The notes beneath the pieces were generated by a model. The model was not told the DNA's origin, did not search any database, and saw only the letters and a list, made by a program, of their open reading frames with translations. From NCBI RefSeq assembly GCF_037975245.1, contig NC_092579.1:30952666-31016665 (forward strand): DNA of 64,000 nucleotides, in the 5' to 3' direction. The translations under genes and the position numbers were made by a program. This DNA comes from Apostichopus japonicus. Taxonomy: Eukaryota > Echinodermata > Holothuroidea > Aspidochirotida > Stichopodidae. Every line of letters begins with the position of its first letter. The stretch's first letter is position 1. This document shows positions 1-12,600 of this stretch, piece after piece.

Positions 1-192
1 TTGATTATGCTGGCCATGCCATGTGTGATTCGTAATTATGTTAGCTATGTGATATGTGGTTCTTAATGATAATTGCGATATGATATGTTATTCCTTATTA
101 TGTTGACTATGTGATGTGTGGTTTCTAATTATGCTGCATATGTGATTTGTGATTCTTAATTATATTTAATTACATGCGTGTTTCTCTTACAG

Positions 193-326
193 AATTTTCA
201 GCACGGATATGGAAGTGAAACATCCTCTGTTAATCTCCATGACCACCAAAAGCAGTGCATCAACAGGAGGTTGCTTGATACTGCAGTTATCCAATGGAAA
301 CAAAATTGTCCTTTGGCCTGAAATTG
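193..326 (+). CDS. ENGASE: ENGASE exon a (partial gene)
   Basis: Preceded by tttctcttacag and followed by gtaatg. It is entered with one base of a split codon and ends with one base (ATT G). It encodes IFSTDMEVKHPLLISMTTKS followed by the GGCLILQ segment. Another frame over the same bases is also open for about 40 codons, but only this frame continues into the next exon. Confidence 0.7.
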
Positions 327-3300
327 GTAATGACCAGTTTCATTTTCAGCACAGGAGATCTGATTATTATTATTGTGTACATTGCCCTCATCCTGGAGGA
401 GTGCTTAGCTGCTTTCTTGTAAATAATCTTAATCCTAAGTTAAAACATCATATCAAATGCTATCATCTGGATAGTAGGGCCCATCCATGTTTATATCCAC
501 ATTTAATAATCTCAGGACAGGATTTGCTTTTCATATAACCATGTTAGCAAACCTACCAAGTATTACGCAAGATTACATTTGATCAAACTAGGATTCCCTT
601 CTGGCTTGTCACCAAATTTAAAAGATATTCAGCAAGTGTTTAAAGAATTAATATCAATCCTCAACATTTCATAAAAGAATTGATTCACATGTGAAAAGCA
701 ACCGGAAAATTTGGACTACTACTTCATTATTTAAAATGAAAGTTAAGTTGTACAAACTAATGACCTTGGTTGTCAGAGGATCATAAAATCTTCACCATGC
801 TGTATCAAAATCAATTCCAAAATCTACTTAACTACCAGAAATATTCTAGAAGAATGTAAGCCATCTGTTGTGGGTAATTGTGCAGACAAAGTAAATAAAA
901 CTTAAATTGCTAGTAGTTGGTATTCGTAGTATTAGAGTGTTGTTAACAGTTGAGCGGTAAAATGCTCACCAATGCATTCTTATCATTTAAGGAGCAATTT
1001 GAAGCTACATAGCAGTTTATTAGTAGGGCTCTATGTAACAGTTATTATTAATGTGTGTGATTGGCATGCATAACTGTGGAATGTTGTGATTAATAATCTA
1101 TGTAGATGAGAAGACAGCCATGGACCAGGCGGTTATGTCAGTGGGAGTACACCAATCAGCTCTACTATCTTCAACTAATCTACCAAAGGATATGCAAGGA
1201 GACGATATTACAGCAGTGTATGGAGCATTGGTTGGCAGTGACTGCAAGGCACTGCTTGATGTCACCTGTGGCATGGATACCTCTACACTGAACCCCAATG
1301 GCTGGAACCAACAGTGAGTAAAGATATTCACCACAGTGAGTCAGCTATTGACAGCTATTACAACCAACTAGGTGATACCATTAATAGATACCCTAATAAA
1401 AAAAGAATCCATTGATACCATGACTAGATACTCTAATAAATAAAACCAATCCATTGATACCATGACTAGATACTCTTATAGATAAAACCAATCCATTGAT
1501 CCCATGACTAGATACTCTAATAAATAAAACAAAATCCATTGATACCATGACTAGATACTCTAATAAATAAAACCAAATCCATTGATACCATGACTAACAC
1601 TCCAATAAATAAAACCAAATCCATTGATACCATGACTAGATACTCTAATAAATAAAACCAATCCATTGATACCATGAATAGATACTCTAATAAATAAAAC
1701 CAATCCATTGATACCATGACTAGATACTCTAATATATAAAACCAATCCATTGATACCATGACTAGATACTCTTATAAATAAAACCAATTCTTTGATACCA
1801 TGACTAGATACTCTTATAAATAAAACCTATCCTTTGATGCCATGACTAGATACTCTTATAAATAAAACCAATCCATTGATACCATGACTAGATCCTCTAA
1901 TAAATAAAACCAATCCTTTGATACCATGACTAGATACTCTAATAAATAAAACCAATCCATTGATACCATGACTAGATACTCTTATAAATAAAACCAATCC
2001 ATTGATACCATGACTAGATATTCTTATAAATAAAACCTATCCTTTGATGCCATGACTAGATACTCTTATAAATAAAACCAATCCATTGATACCATGACTA
2101 GATCCTCTAATAAATAAAACCAATCCTTTGATACCATGACTAGATACTCTAATAAATAAAACCAATCCATTGATACCATGACTAGATACTTTAATAAATA
2201 AAACCAATCCTTTGATACCATGACTAGATACTCTTAAAAATAAAACCAAATCCATTGATACCATGAATAGATACTCTAATAAATAAAACCAATCCATTGA
2301 TACCATGACTAGATCCTCTAATAAATAAAACCAATCCTTTGATACCATGACTAGATACTCTTAAAAATAAAACCAAATCCATTGATACCATGACTAGATA
2401 CTTTAATAAATAAAACCAATCCATTGATACCATGAATAGATACTCTAATAAATAAAACCAATCCATTGATACCATGAATAGATACTCTAATAAATAAAAC
2501 CAATCCATTGATACCATGACTAGATACTCTTATAAATAAAACCAATCCATTGATACCATGACTGGACACTCTTATAAATAAAACCAATCCTTTGATACCA
2601 TGACTAGATACTCTTATAAATAAAACCTATCCTTTGATGCCATGACTAGATACTCTAATAAATAAAACCTATCCTTTGATGCCATGACTAGATACTCTAA
2701 TAAATAAAACCAATCCATTGATACCATGAATAGATACTCTAATAAATAAAACCTATCCATTGATACCATGACTAGATACTCTAATAAATAAAACCAATCC
2801 ATTGATACGATGACTAGATACTCTAATAAATAAAACCAATCCATTGATACGATGACTAGATACTCTAATAAATAAAACCAATCCATTGATACCATGACTA
2901 GATACTCTTATAAATAAAACCTATCCATTGATACCATGACTAGATACTCTAATAAATAAAACCTATCCTTTGATGCCATGACTAGATACTCTAATAAATA
3001 AAACCAATCCATTGATACCATGAATAGATACTCTAATAAATAAAACCTATCCATTGATACCATGACTAGATACTCTAATAAATAAAACCAATCCATTGAT
3101 ACGATGACTAGATACTCTAATAAATAAAACCAATCCATTGATACGATGACTAGATACTCTAATAAATAAAACCAATCCATTGATACCATGACTAGATACT
3201 CTAATAAATAAAACCAATCCATTGATACCATGACTAGATACTCTAATAAATAAAACCAATCCATTGATACCATGACTAGATACTCTAATAAATAAAACCA

Positions 3301-6300
3301 ATCCATTAATACCATGACTATATACTCTAATATATAAATCCAATCAATTGATATCATAACCAGTTTCTCTGATAGTGTTGCTTATGTGTTGCTAGTTCCT
3401 TATTTAGTCAAAGTTGCTTATTTTGTTTGTCAATGTGTGTTTAATACTTAGATTCTATTTGCTGCCTGACCCTGCACTGCCATCTGGAGTAAGGATTGAG
3501 TTAATCAGTGTTGCTTGCTTTGCTCCTCAAGAACCATCTGCTGACTCGGTCTACTCTTTCAAAGTTGGTGATATCAGGGTAAGTTGATACTCTAATAATT
3601 TAGTCCATAGTGGTCTTGGTTAGTAGAATTAATTCACTCTTCAAACACTGCTAATGTAGCTTCACCTATAAGTTCATATACCTCTGTTTGCACATATCTC
3701 TTTAATTCTAGGAAAACATCTGGATGCAGAACTCAAGTTTTATTCTGAAAACCTTTTTGTAATTTTGTAAATACTATGGAAAGAGCTTATAACTTTCTAT
3801 CAATACTTGTCAAAACTGTGTGAAAAAGAACAGAAGGGGAAACTGCATAATACGTTTTCAAGAATCAAAATTGTGTTTGAATAGTTGCCATATGCAATAG
3901 TTGGTGTACCAATCACCACAGTGGTAGTATTTCTCCTCATAATGTGGTAGTATCTGTCACAGGTGTGGTTTCTCTCCTCATAGTGTTAGTAGCACTCATA
4001 CTAGTATCATAAGCGTACGGGACCATTTCAGTTTGGGGGGCAGAAACTTTTGTGCCCGAAAGTTCCCGTGACACTATCTAAGCGGAGCGCCACCATCGGT
4101 TGGCGCGTAGCGTACAAGAAATTTTTTGGCAAGATATGCCTCTCAGATTGCCGGAAATGGCACTTCTGAGGCCTTGCAAGTTGCATCTAAACATTCTTCA
4201 TTTTATAATCTCACGTTTTAGAAATTTACACTTCTCCAAAAATTTGGTAAATTAGAAGAAGAAAAAATGGTAACATCACTTTGAAGGGGAAAAATAGGAC
4301 AGTACATTTTTTAAGCTCCTATTTAGTTACCGTATTTATTATTTTAACACAGTACTCAGCTATACTTCCAGAAAAAAACATACATTGTTCAATGACACGT
4401 AGGCGGGATAATGTCGCTGTGTCGGGTGAGACTGCAATTTGTCTCACAAAAAAAGTATAAAAAAAATAACAAAGAATATGATAAACCTGTACTCCTAGGC
4501 TTGTAGGCACTCCCTCCCCCCCCCCCCCACCATCCATGAAAAAAATGGTTCTTATATACACTCATGTCAAGGATGTCCAGGTATACATTTAATTTTGGGT
4601 GATAGTGCAAAAAGCGTGGTAGCCCAGATGAGCTGCGCTTACGATGGTGTTACACGGAAATATTCGGGCATCATGATGCTAAAGAAAGAAAATCATTAAG
4701 CCTTTATTAATATTAATGTCACAAAACAAATAACACAAAACGCTCTCCACGGAATTGTCGGGCAAAAATTTGAAAAAGATTCGGCAAGCTACTGCATATT
4801 TATATATATATATTTTTCTCCTCTTAGGCTGCCCAAATTTTTCAGGACTTTTGCCCAAATTTCTTGTCCTCTGGAAATTTGGGGGGGGCAGTCTGCCCCC
4901 CCCCGCCTCGTACACCTATGACTAGTGTTAGTGTATCTCCTCATAGTGTATCTCCTCATACTGTAGTGTTAGTGTATCTCCTCATAGTGTATCTCCTCAT
5001 ACTGTAGTGTTAGTGTATCTCCTCATACTGTAGTGTTAGTGTATCTCCTCATAGTGTTAGTGTATCTCCTCATCGTGGTAGTACCTTTCCTGATAGTTGT
5101 AATATCTCTCATAGGGGTATTATCTCATAGGGGTAATATCTCTCATGGGGTAGCATCTCTCATAATGGTAGTACTCATAGTGGTGTTATCTCTCACATCG
5201 GTAGTGTTTCTCCTCATAGTGGTATTATCGCTCATAGTGGTGTTATCTATCATATGGTAGTATCTCTCATAGGGGTATTATCTCTCATTGGGGTATAATC
5301 TCTCATGGGGGTATTGTCTCTCATTGGGGTATTATCTCTCATAGTGGTGTTATCTATCATATGGTAGTATCTCTCATAGGGGTATTATCTCTCATAGGGG
5401 TAGTTTCTCTCATAGGGGTATTATCTCTCATAGGGGTATTATCTCTCATATGGGTATTATCTCTCATAAGGGTAGTATCTCTCATAAGACTAGACAGGTG
5501 TGTTGGACAAGTAGATTAGACAGACAAACTAGACAGGTGTGTTGGACAGGTAGATTAAACAGACAAACTAGACAGGCTGGACAGGTAGATTTGACAGACA
5601 AACTAGACAGGTGTGTTGAACAGGTGGATTAGACAGAAAAACTAGACAGGTGTGTTGGACAGGTAGATAAGATAGACAAACTAGACAGGTGTGTTGGACT
5701 GGTAGATTAGATAGACAAACTAGATAGGTGTGTAGGACAGGTAGATTAGACAGACAAACTAGACAGGTGTGTTGGACAGGTAGATTAGACAGACAAACTA
5801 GACAGGTGTGTTGGGCAGGTAGATAAGACAGACAAACTAGACAGGTGTGTTGGACAAGTAGATTAGACAGACAAACTAGACAGGTGTGTGGACAAGTAGA
5901 TTAGACAGACAAACTAGACAGGTGTGTTGGACAGGTAGATTAGACATACAAACTAGACAGGTGTGTTGGACAGGTAGATTAGACATACAAACTAGACAGG
6001 TGTGTTGGACAGGTAGATTAAACATACAAACTAGACAGGTGTGTTGGACAGGTAGATTAGACAGACAAACTAGACAGGTGTGTTGGGCAGGTAGATAAGA
6101 CAGACAAACTAGACAGGTGTGTTGGACAAGTAGATTAGACTGACAAACTAGACAGGTGTGTTGGACAGGTAGATTAGACAGACAAACTAGACAGGTGTGT
6201 TGGACAGGTAGATTAAACATACAAACTAGACAGGTGTGTTGGACAGGTAGATTAGACAGACAAACTAGACAGGTGTGTTGGACTGGTAGATTAGACAGAC

Positions 6301-8126
6301 AAACTAGACAGGTGTGTTGGACAGGTAGATTAGACAAACTAGACAGGTGTGTTGGACTGGTAGATTAGACAGACAACTAGACAGGTGTGTTGGACTGGTA
6401 GATTAGACAGACAAACTAGACAGGTGTGTTGGACAGGTAGATTAGACAGACAAACTAGACAGGTGTGTTGGACAGGTAAATTAGACAAACTAGACAGGTA
6501 GTTTGGACAGGTAGATTAGACAGACAAACTAGACAGGTGTGTTGGACAGATAGATTAGACAGACAAACTAGACAGGTGTGTTGGACAAATAGATTAGACA
6601 GACAACTATACAGGTGTGTTGGACAGGTAGATGAGACAGACAAACTAGACAGGTGTGTTGGACAGGTAGATTAAACATACAAACTAGACAGGTGTGTTGG
6701 ACAGGTAGATTAGACAGACAAACTAGACAGGTGTGTTGGACTGGTAGATTAGACAGACAAACTAGACAGGTGTGTTGGACAGGTAGATTAGACAAACTAG
6801 ACAGGTGTGTTGGACTGGTAGATTAGACAGACAACTAGACAGGTGTGTTGGACTGGTAGATTAGACAGACAAACTAGACAGGTGTGTTGGACTGGTAGAT
6901 TAGACATACAAACTAGACAGGTGTGTTGGACAGGTAGATTAGACAGACAAACTAGACAGGTGTGTTGGACAGGTAGATTAGACAGACAAACTAGACAGGT
7001 AGTTTGGACAGGTAGATTAGACAGACAAACTAGACAGGTGTGTTGGACAGATAGATTAGACAGACAAACTAGACAGGTGTGTTGGACAAATAGATTAGAC
7101 AGACAACTATACAGGTGTGTTGGACAGGTAGATTAGACAGACAAACTAGACAGGTGTGTTGGACTGGTAGATTAGACATACAAACTAGACAGGTGTGTTG
7201 GACAGGTAGATTAGACAGACAAACTAGACAGGTGTGTTGGACAGGTAGATTAGACAGACAAACTAGACAGGTAGTTTGGACAGGTAGATTAGACAGACAA
7301 ACTAGACAGGTGTGTTGGACAGATAGATTAGACAGACAAACTAGACAGGTGTGTTGGACAAATAGATTAGACAGACAACTATACAGGTGTGTTGGACAGG
7401 TAGATTAGACAGACAACTAGACAGGTGTGTTGGACAGGTAGATTAGACAGACAAACTAGACAGGTAGACTATACCCCGACCCTAACAGATTAACTAGACA
7501 GAAAGACTGGCCAGGTAGATAATCAGAAAGACTGGACAAATAATCTGGACATATAATCTGGACAAGATGGTTTGGTATGTACACAAGACAAGTAGACTAG
7601 GCAAGTGGACCATACTGGTCTGAAGGTTATTGTAGATTATTTGAGATTGCATTTCAGTTGATAAATTGACTGTTAATGTTTTCTCCTTACTATTACACAG
7701 ATCTGTGACCCCTTGGAGATGCAACAGAGCTCCCAACAAGTGAGTGACATAAGATGTTCTGATTTGTCATGGCATTATGCTCCAAAGGCATTGGAAAATT
7801 CTCAAAGTCTCACCACTCTTTGTGCAACTTTGAAGTGGAATTACCAAGGACATGCTCTGTATTATGACATATTCTGCTCAGGTGTAACAAGCACCCCAAA
7901 CATGCCTGGGACCATGTCCTCTACGGACACAGCATTTGTTGGGAGAGCATACAACAAATGCTTCCGTGTCTGTCATTTGGTTGTTAATGATGATGAGGAT
8001 GATGATGGTGATGCTCAGACTAAAGAGCCACGTGTGATTACTTTTTATATTCAACCAACCACCAAAGCAGGAATGACCGCACCGTACGATACCATATCAA
8101 GAATTAATCTTGTATGTCAAGGCTAA
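193..8126 (+). CDS. ENGASE: ENGASE (GH85 cytosolic endo-beta-N-acetylglucosaminidase), 3' part, 4 exons
   Basis: Exons 193-326, 1106-1313, 3452-3578 and 7701-8126 join in phase to give about 297 residues ending in a stop; the 5' part lies before the window. ENGASE cleaves the chitobiose core of N-glycans in the cytosol and acts on free oligosaccharides and misfolded glycoproteins after ER export. The GH85 catalytic barrel is not in this window; what is present is the C-terminal beta-rich region. Family signs are STGGCLILQLSNG in exon 1 (the GG-C-L type motif after the barrel), GWNQQFYLLPD across the second junction, FKVGDIR at the end of the third exon, and in the last exon LSWHY, LKWNYQGHALYYDIFCSG, FVGRAYNKCFRVCHL and ITFYIQPTTKAG, which match the order of the vertebrate ENGASE tail as I remember it. 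An acidic DDEDDDGD loop is inserted in the last exon. Family assignment is good but rests on recall, not a search. Confidence 0.78.
327..1105 (+). other. ENGASE intron
   Basis: AT-rich intron sequence with no recognisable gene or repeat array. The ORF running from 209 past the donor is read-through of exon a. Confidence 0.6.
1106..1313 (+). CDS. ENGASE: ENGASE exon b
   Basis: Acceptor tatgtag, donor gtgagta. The first two bases complete GAT (Asp) with the preceding exon and the last two (CA) complete CAA with the next. It begins DEKTAMDQAVMSVGVHQSAL and ends NPNGWNQ. Confidence 0.78.
1372..3358. repeat. 42-bp minisatellite, about 46 copies
   Basis: Unit of 42 bp beginning CCATTGATACCATGACTAGA, followed by TACTCTAATAAATAAAACCA and AT. 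It lies inside the ENGASE intron between exons b and c. Because 42 is divisible by 3, long repetitive ORFs (up to 149 codons on the minus strand) appear that are not genes. Variant units cluster in blocks; the block near 2620-2900 recurs near 2960-3260, which indicates segmental duplication inside the array. Confidence 0.95.
3452..3578 (+). CDS. ENGASE: ENGASE exon c
   Basis: Acceptor ttaatacttag, donor gtaagt. It contains FYLLPDPALPSGVRIELISV and ends SFKVGDIR, the end of the galactose-binding-like module typical of this family. It ends in phase 0. Confidence 0.8.
3905..5490. repeat. Degenerate CTCATAGTG-type tandem repeat, split by a transposon
   Basis: Short units of about 18-21 bp built on TCTCCTCATAGTGTTAGTGT, and later TCTCTCATAGGGGTATTA, flank the element at 4008-4920 on both sides. 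The array therefore probably existed before the insertion. It lies in the ENGASE intron before the terminal exon. Confidence 0.8.
4008..4920. mobile_element. Non-autonomous DNA transposon, hAT-like (913 bp)
   Basis: The termini are CATAAGCGTACGGG at the left and, read inward on the opposite strand, CATAGGTGTACGAG at the right. The flanks are ACTAGTAT (4000-4007) and ACTAGTGT (4921-4928), an 8-bp target duplication with one mismatch. An 8-bp duplication suits the hAT superfamily. No transposase is readable, so the element is non-autonomous. It contains the conserved GGAGCGCCACC module at about 4075-4190 and a G/C run near the right end. Confidence 0.7.
5486..7466. repeat. 39-bp minisatellite, about 50 copies
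   Basis: Unit of 39 bp starting ACTAGACAGGTGTGTTGGAC and continuing AGGTAGATTAGACAGACAA, in the ENGASE intron before the terminal exon. Divisibility by 3 opens frames on both strands. A higher-order repeat is visible: two 97-codon frames at 6843-7136 and 7115-7408 have the same translation, so a block of 272 bp (seven units minus one base) is duplicated in tandem. Confidence 0.95.
7701..8126 (+). CDS. ENGASE: ENGASE terminal exon
   Basis: Acceptor ctattacacag after a pyrimidine tract; 141 codons plus TAA. It starts ICDPLEMQQSSQQVSDIRCS and ends SRINLVCQG. It covers the Ig-like C-terminal domain of ENGASE, with alternating strands around LKWNY, YDIFC and VITFYIQP. The acidic run DDEDDDGD is probably a surface loop. 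Confidence 0.82.
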   Translation: MCDPLEMQQSSQQVSDIRCSDLSWHYAPKALENSQSLTTLCATLKWNYQGHALYYDIFCSGVTSTPNMPGTMSSTDTAFVGRAYNKCFRVCHLVVNDDEDDDGDAQTKEPRVITFYIQPTTKAGMTAPYDTISRINLVCQG

Positions 8127-8221
8127 ACCTGCAAATACAAATTTCAGTCACAATTTAGACATTGACATCATCTTTATGTTAATAGTGAAACAATTGAAAA
8201 TATTACAGAAAGCTTATTTAA

Positions 8222-9745
8222 CAATGTAATAATTAGTGGAAGAGATTCCAGGCTAACATGTAAGGATGCCTTTAATCATCAGCATCATATTTGTGTTATA
8301 ATGTAATTAGTGTAAGATATTCCAGACTAGTATGTAGGGATACCTTTAATGATCATGTTTGTGTTATAATGTAATAAGTAATTAAAGACATTCCAGAATT
8401 ACATGTAAGGAAACCTTTGATCATCAGCATCGTGTTTGTGTTATGACATGATAAGTAGTGAATGAAATTCCAGACTTACATGTAAGGATACCTTTAATCA
8501 TCAGCATCATGTTTGTGTTATAATATGATAAGTAGTGAATGAAATTCCAGACTTACATGTAAGGATACCTTTAATCATCATCATCATGTTTGTGTTATGA
8601 TATGATAAATAGTGAATGAAATTCCAGACTTACATGTAAGGATACCTTTAATCATCAGTGCTCATCATGTTTGTGTTATGATATGATAAATAGTGAATGA
8701 AATTCCAGACTTTACATGTAAGGATACCTTTAATCATCAGCATCATGTGTTATGATATGATAAGTAGTGAATGAAATTCCAGACTTACATGTAAGGATAC
8801 CTTTAATCATCAGTGCTCATCATGTTTGTGTTATGATATGATAAGTAGTGAATGAAATTCCAGACTTACATGTAAGGATACCTTTAATCATCATCAGCAT
8901 CATGTTTGTGTTATGATATGATAAGTAGTGAATGAAATTCCAGACTTACATGTAAGGATACCTTTAATCATCAGTGCTCATCATGTTTGTGTTATGATAT
9001 GATAAATAGTGTTTGAAATTCCAGACGTACATGTAAGGATACCTTTAATCATCAGCATCATGTGTGTGTTATGATATGATAAGTAGTGAATGAAATTCCA
9101 GACTTACATGTAAGGATTTCTTTAATCATCATGATCATCATCATGTGTGTGTTATAATGTAATTAGTGAAAGATTCCTGACTTACATGTAAGGATACCTG
9201 TAATAATCATCAGCATCATGTTTGTGTTATGATATGATAAGTAGTGAAAGAGATTCCAAACTTACATGTTATGATACCTTTAATCATCAGCATCATGTTT
9301 GTGTTATGATATGATAAGTAGTGAATGAAATTCCAGACTTACATGTAAGGATACCTTTAATCATCATCATCATGTTTGTGTTATGATATGATAAGTAGTG
9401 AATGAAATTCCAGACTTACATGTAAGGATACCTTTAATGATCATCAGCATCATCATGTTTGTGTTATAATGTAATGTAATAAGTAGTTAAAGAGATTCCA
9501 GACTAACATGTACGGATACCTTTAATCAGCATCATCATGTTTGTGCTATCATGTAATAAGTAGTGAATGAAATTCGAGACTAACATGTAAGCATACCTTT
9601 AATTATCAGTGTTGTGTTTGTGTTATAATGTAGTAATTGGTTAAAGAGATTCTAGACTAGCATGTAAGGATACCTTTAGTCATCATGTTTGTGTTATGAT
9701 GTAATATATAAGTCATGAAAGACGTTCCAGACCGACATGTAGGAA
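8222..9745. repeat. About 77-80-bp tandem repeat after the ENGASE stop, about 19 copies
   Basis: The core is GAAATTCCAGACTTACATGT, then AAGGATACCTTTAATCATCA and a variable (CAT/CAG)n stretch with TGTTTGTGTTATGATATGAT. Each full unit carries the perfect 12-bp palindrome CTTACATGTAAG. Length differs between units through gain or loss of CATCAT triplets. It starts about 100 bp after the stop codon. Confidence 0.92.
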
Positions 9746-10040
9746 CACCTATTATTGTTGGACTGGATCAAGCAAGTTATAAAGTAAATTCCAGTTTATA
9801 CAAGACTACATGTTGATAGTTGATAGTTCATACTTGAAAAAAAAAAAAAAGTATTAAAATGTGACAAATTTTGGGGTTTCATTTATGACAATAGATTACA
9901 ACTATTAATTTGTTATCATTGAAAACCAATGCTATCCTTTTATTTAACAATGTAAGCTTACTATGTACTTTCCATACTCTCTGTGTTCTAGATTTTTCTA
10001 CTAATGTTTTGTTTTAGTTTTATATTTTATGTGTTAAGCT

Positions 10041-10270
10041 TTGTATTTGTTTCCCACTTTACCTTTTGTCTTTCAATAAATGGAAAAAAACATTCCATAT
10101 AGATGTGAATAATTAAAAGATGGCTGAAATTGTGTTACAAAGCAGTGTGTATGTAGCATTTCTAGTTACCTTTTCTCTTTCAATACATGGAAACAAACAT
10201 TCTATATACATGTGAATAATTAAAGATAGGCTGAATGTGTGTTACAAAGCAGTGTGTATGTAGCATTTCT
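10041..10270. repeat. Direct duplication of about 120 bp around the ENGASE polyA site
   Basis: The segment starting TTACCTTTTGTCTTTCAATA is repeated from about 10166 as TTACCTTTTCTCTTTCAATA. Both copies run to AAAGCAGTGTGTATGTAGCA. The AATAAA of the first copy is AATACA in the second. Confidence 0.8.
10075..10080 (+). promoter_or_regulatory. Candidate ENGASE polyadenylation signal
   Basis: This is a clear AATAAA after the ENGASE stop, about 1.95 kb downstream of it. If used, the whole array at 8222-9745 would be in the mRNA 3' UTR. The surrounding sequence is duplicated at 10164-10270, where the hexamer reads AATACA. Confidence 0.4.
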
Positions 10271-12600
10271 CTTAATTGCTCTTTGTGTTGAGATACTGTA
10301 AGAAGAATGCATTTTCTTGCATAAGGCAAATCAGCTTGCTTACCCAAAGTGAATGAGAAGATTTGATGAACAGTGACGACATTGAACACCTGCCATCGTA
10401 GTTAGGATAGACAGAACAACTCTCAGGCCAGATCACAATTATTTTGGCCTTGAAAAATAGCAAATTGGAAGTTATTTACTTTTTCTTTAACTAATGAGAT
10501 TAAATATTTATTAAAAGCCAATAACAATTCAGTAAATACCATCTACACAGCTGCAGTTGGAAGGAGTTGATAATATTTTAAGATGTACTAAAATATGTCA
10601 ACCTATTTCCATACACAGATCGTAGTGATTCTTTCACTTTCTGTCAAGTGCTAAAACAAGTCAAGCACATTTGAATGACATCATCAGTGTCACTGACGAG
10701 AACACATCATTACTTTCAAGTTTTCTTTGTAACAAGTTCATCATTTGAAACATATTTCCCTAAAATAGTGCACAATATAGTTCAAGAAGTAAACTAATTT
10801 ACTGTGAACATTTATCAGTAAACCACAAGTGAACAGTTTCAAGTCTTACCACAATCTTCACTGATGTGATACTGTGTATCGGTATCAGTCACTTTCACAT
10901 GTTATATATACTTGGAATAAGAGGTACAGTATACATATAAACACATAGCATATGTATGTAGATACAACATTGTATTACTTCTATACAGTTACTGAATTAC
11001 TGAGACAGTATAGGCAGGCTTCTATGCATGTACATTGTAAATCTTTAATCCATGTTTTGGTATTTGAACACAGTTACAAGGTTTGAATAGAGGCAAAATC
11101 TAGATGGAATCACATATTCAGTTCCTTACAGTAGGAAGCTTCCAAAAAGTGGGGGGGGGGGCACAACACCAGAGGGGCCCACCACTTGTTATGTTATAAA
11201 CTGATACACACCGGCCATATCACTTATGTATATGATGTGTTAGTATGCTATCAATACTATTTATTGAGATTGTTTATTGTTATCTGTGCTACAAAAAGAT
11301 ATGGGTGCCATTTTAAAAATAGCATGTAGGCCTACTGACTAAAACTAAATAAGTAAAATAAAATAATAAGATTAACAAAGGCTTAAGATATCCAAAAGAC
11401 AGTTCTTCATCAAAGGGGCACATTTTATTTGCCAGTAGGGCACATTTGCTATTTTGGATAAAGTGGGGGGGGGGGGCACATACCCCCAGTGCCCCCTGGC
11501 TCCTACCCCATGCTTTCAATATCTAACTGGTCGGTTAAAACTTTTTAACTCTGTGACCGAGTGCTCACTTTGCCTTTGCAAATATTTCGTGGCAACATGT
11601 TCACAAATTATACTACTCTCGTGAGTGTGTTTGTAGTGTGCACAAAGGTGAAAGATAAAACTGGCAGAATTGACAGGAGTTGGACTCTGAACATGCCGCA
11701 TATAAATACGTCAAGTGACATGTTATCGCAAGCGTTCAACATGCTCAAACAAATGAATGAATGAGGAGGAATTCATGTTACTTTTCAACCATGTTTGGAA
11801 ACAAATTGAGCAAATTGATCGTTAGTAATCTTGAAAGTGATTTTATCACGGTCATTGTCATGTTTCCCATATGTAACTTTCTCATAGAAAAGGAGGGAGG
11901 GCGAATCTGTACGTAATGTAATCAGAAATACTTTTAAAATGACACCAAAGAGACTAAAAATTCTTTTCGACTTTGTTAATAATGATGTCTTTTAAGAGAC
12001 ACCGTAGATACGTTGCTCGGTTGGGTTTACTGTAATAGTGGCAAATGGAGACCAATATCCGCACTTAGTGGACCTAATGTTATAGTCGTACATTGACCTT
12101 GAACAGAGGGGCCTACCGTGGAAACGTACGGAAAATTCATCCTTTTATATCTCAGCGAGACAATTCCACTGGATACAGAAATACGACTCAAAAGTCATTA
12201 GATGTGATCATTATAACAACCACATTGAAAGATATGTATGAAAAGCAGATTAAAGATATGATGGAAACTCAAATGTGGACCAAAAAACGATGTCCCTACG
12301 GATGCCGTCCAGTGACATTTGCATAATTTGTGTGTAATAGGTTCTGTAGCTCTTTTTGTGGAAAAACTTTGGAATATGCTTAAAGTTGAGAGTTCATCCA
12401 TGCTTTAGATTAATGAGGGACATAGGTCATCACGTTTTATGAGGAGGGAGGCTGTTTTAAATTATTTACATAACATCTGGGTAATAGGTACTGTAACTCT
12501 TTTCTTGGAGAAAGCTTGGAATATGCGGATAAGGAAGAAAGTTTCGAGTTCCTCCCATGCATTAGATTAATGAGGAACCTAGATCATCACGCTTTACGAG
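10271..12600. other. Intergenic, no gene recognised
   Basis: AT-rich. There are G-rich runs at about 11149-11160 and 11465-11477 that look like edges of a decayed short element (roughly 11125-11515), but I could not define clean termini or a target duplication. Short ORFs here show no family signature. Confidence 0.5.

Noticed and set aside
1517-3357. Long minus-strand ORFs with VSMDWFYLLEYLVM repeats
   Set aside because: They are translations of the 42-bp array; the unit is divisible by 3 and has no stop in that frame. There is no promoter, splice context or non-repeat part.
5876-7408. ORFs with QTRQVCWTGRLDR or LPVQHTCLVCLSN repeats
   Set aside because: Translations of the 39-bp intronic array on both strands; a repetitive open frame, not a gene.
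11125-11515. Possible short transposon with G-rich ends
   Set aside because: The ends are only loosely inverted and no target duplication could be matched.
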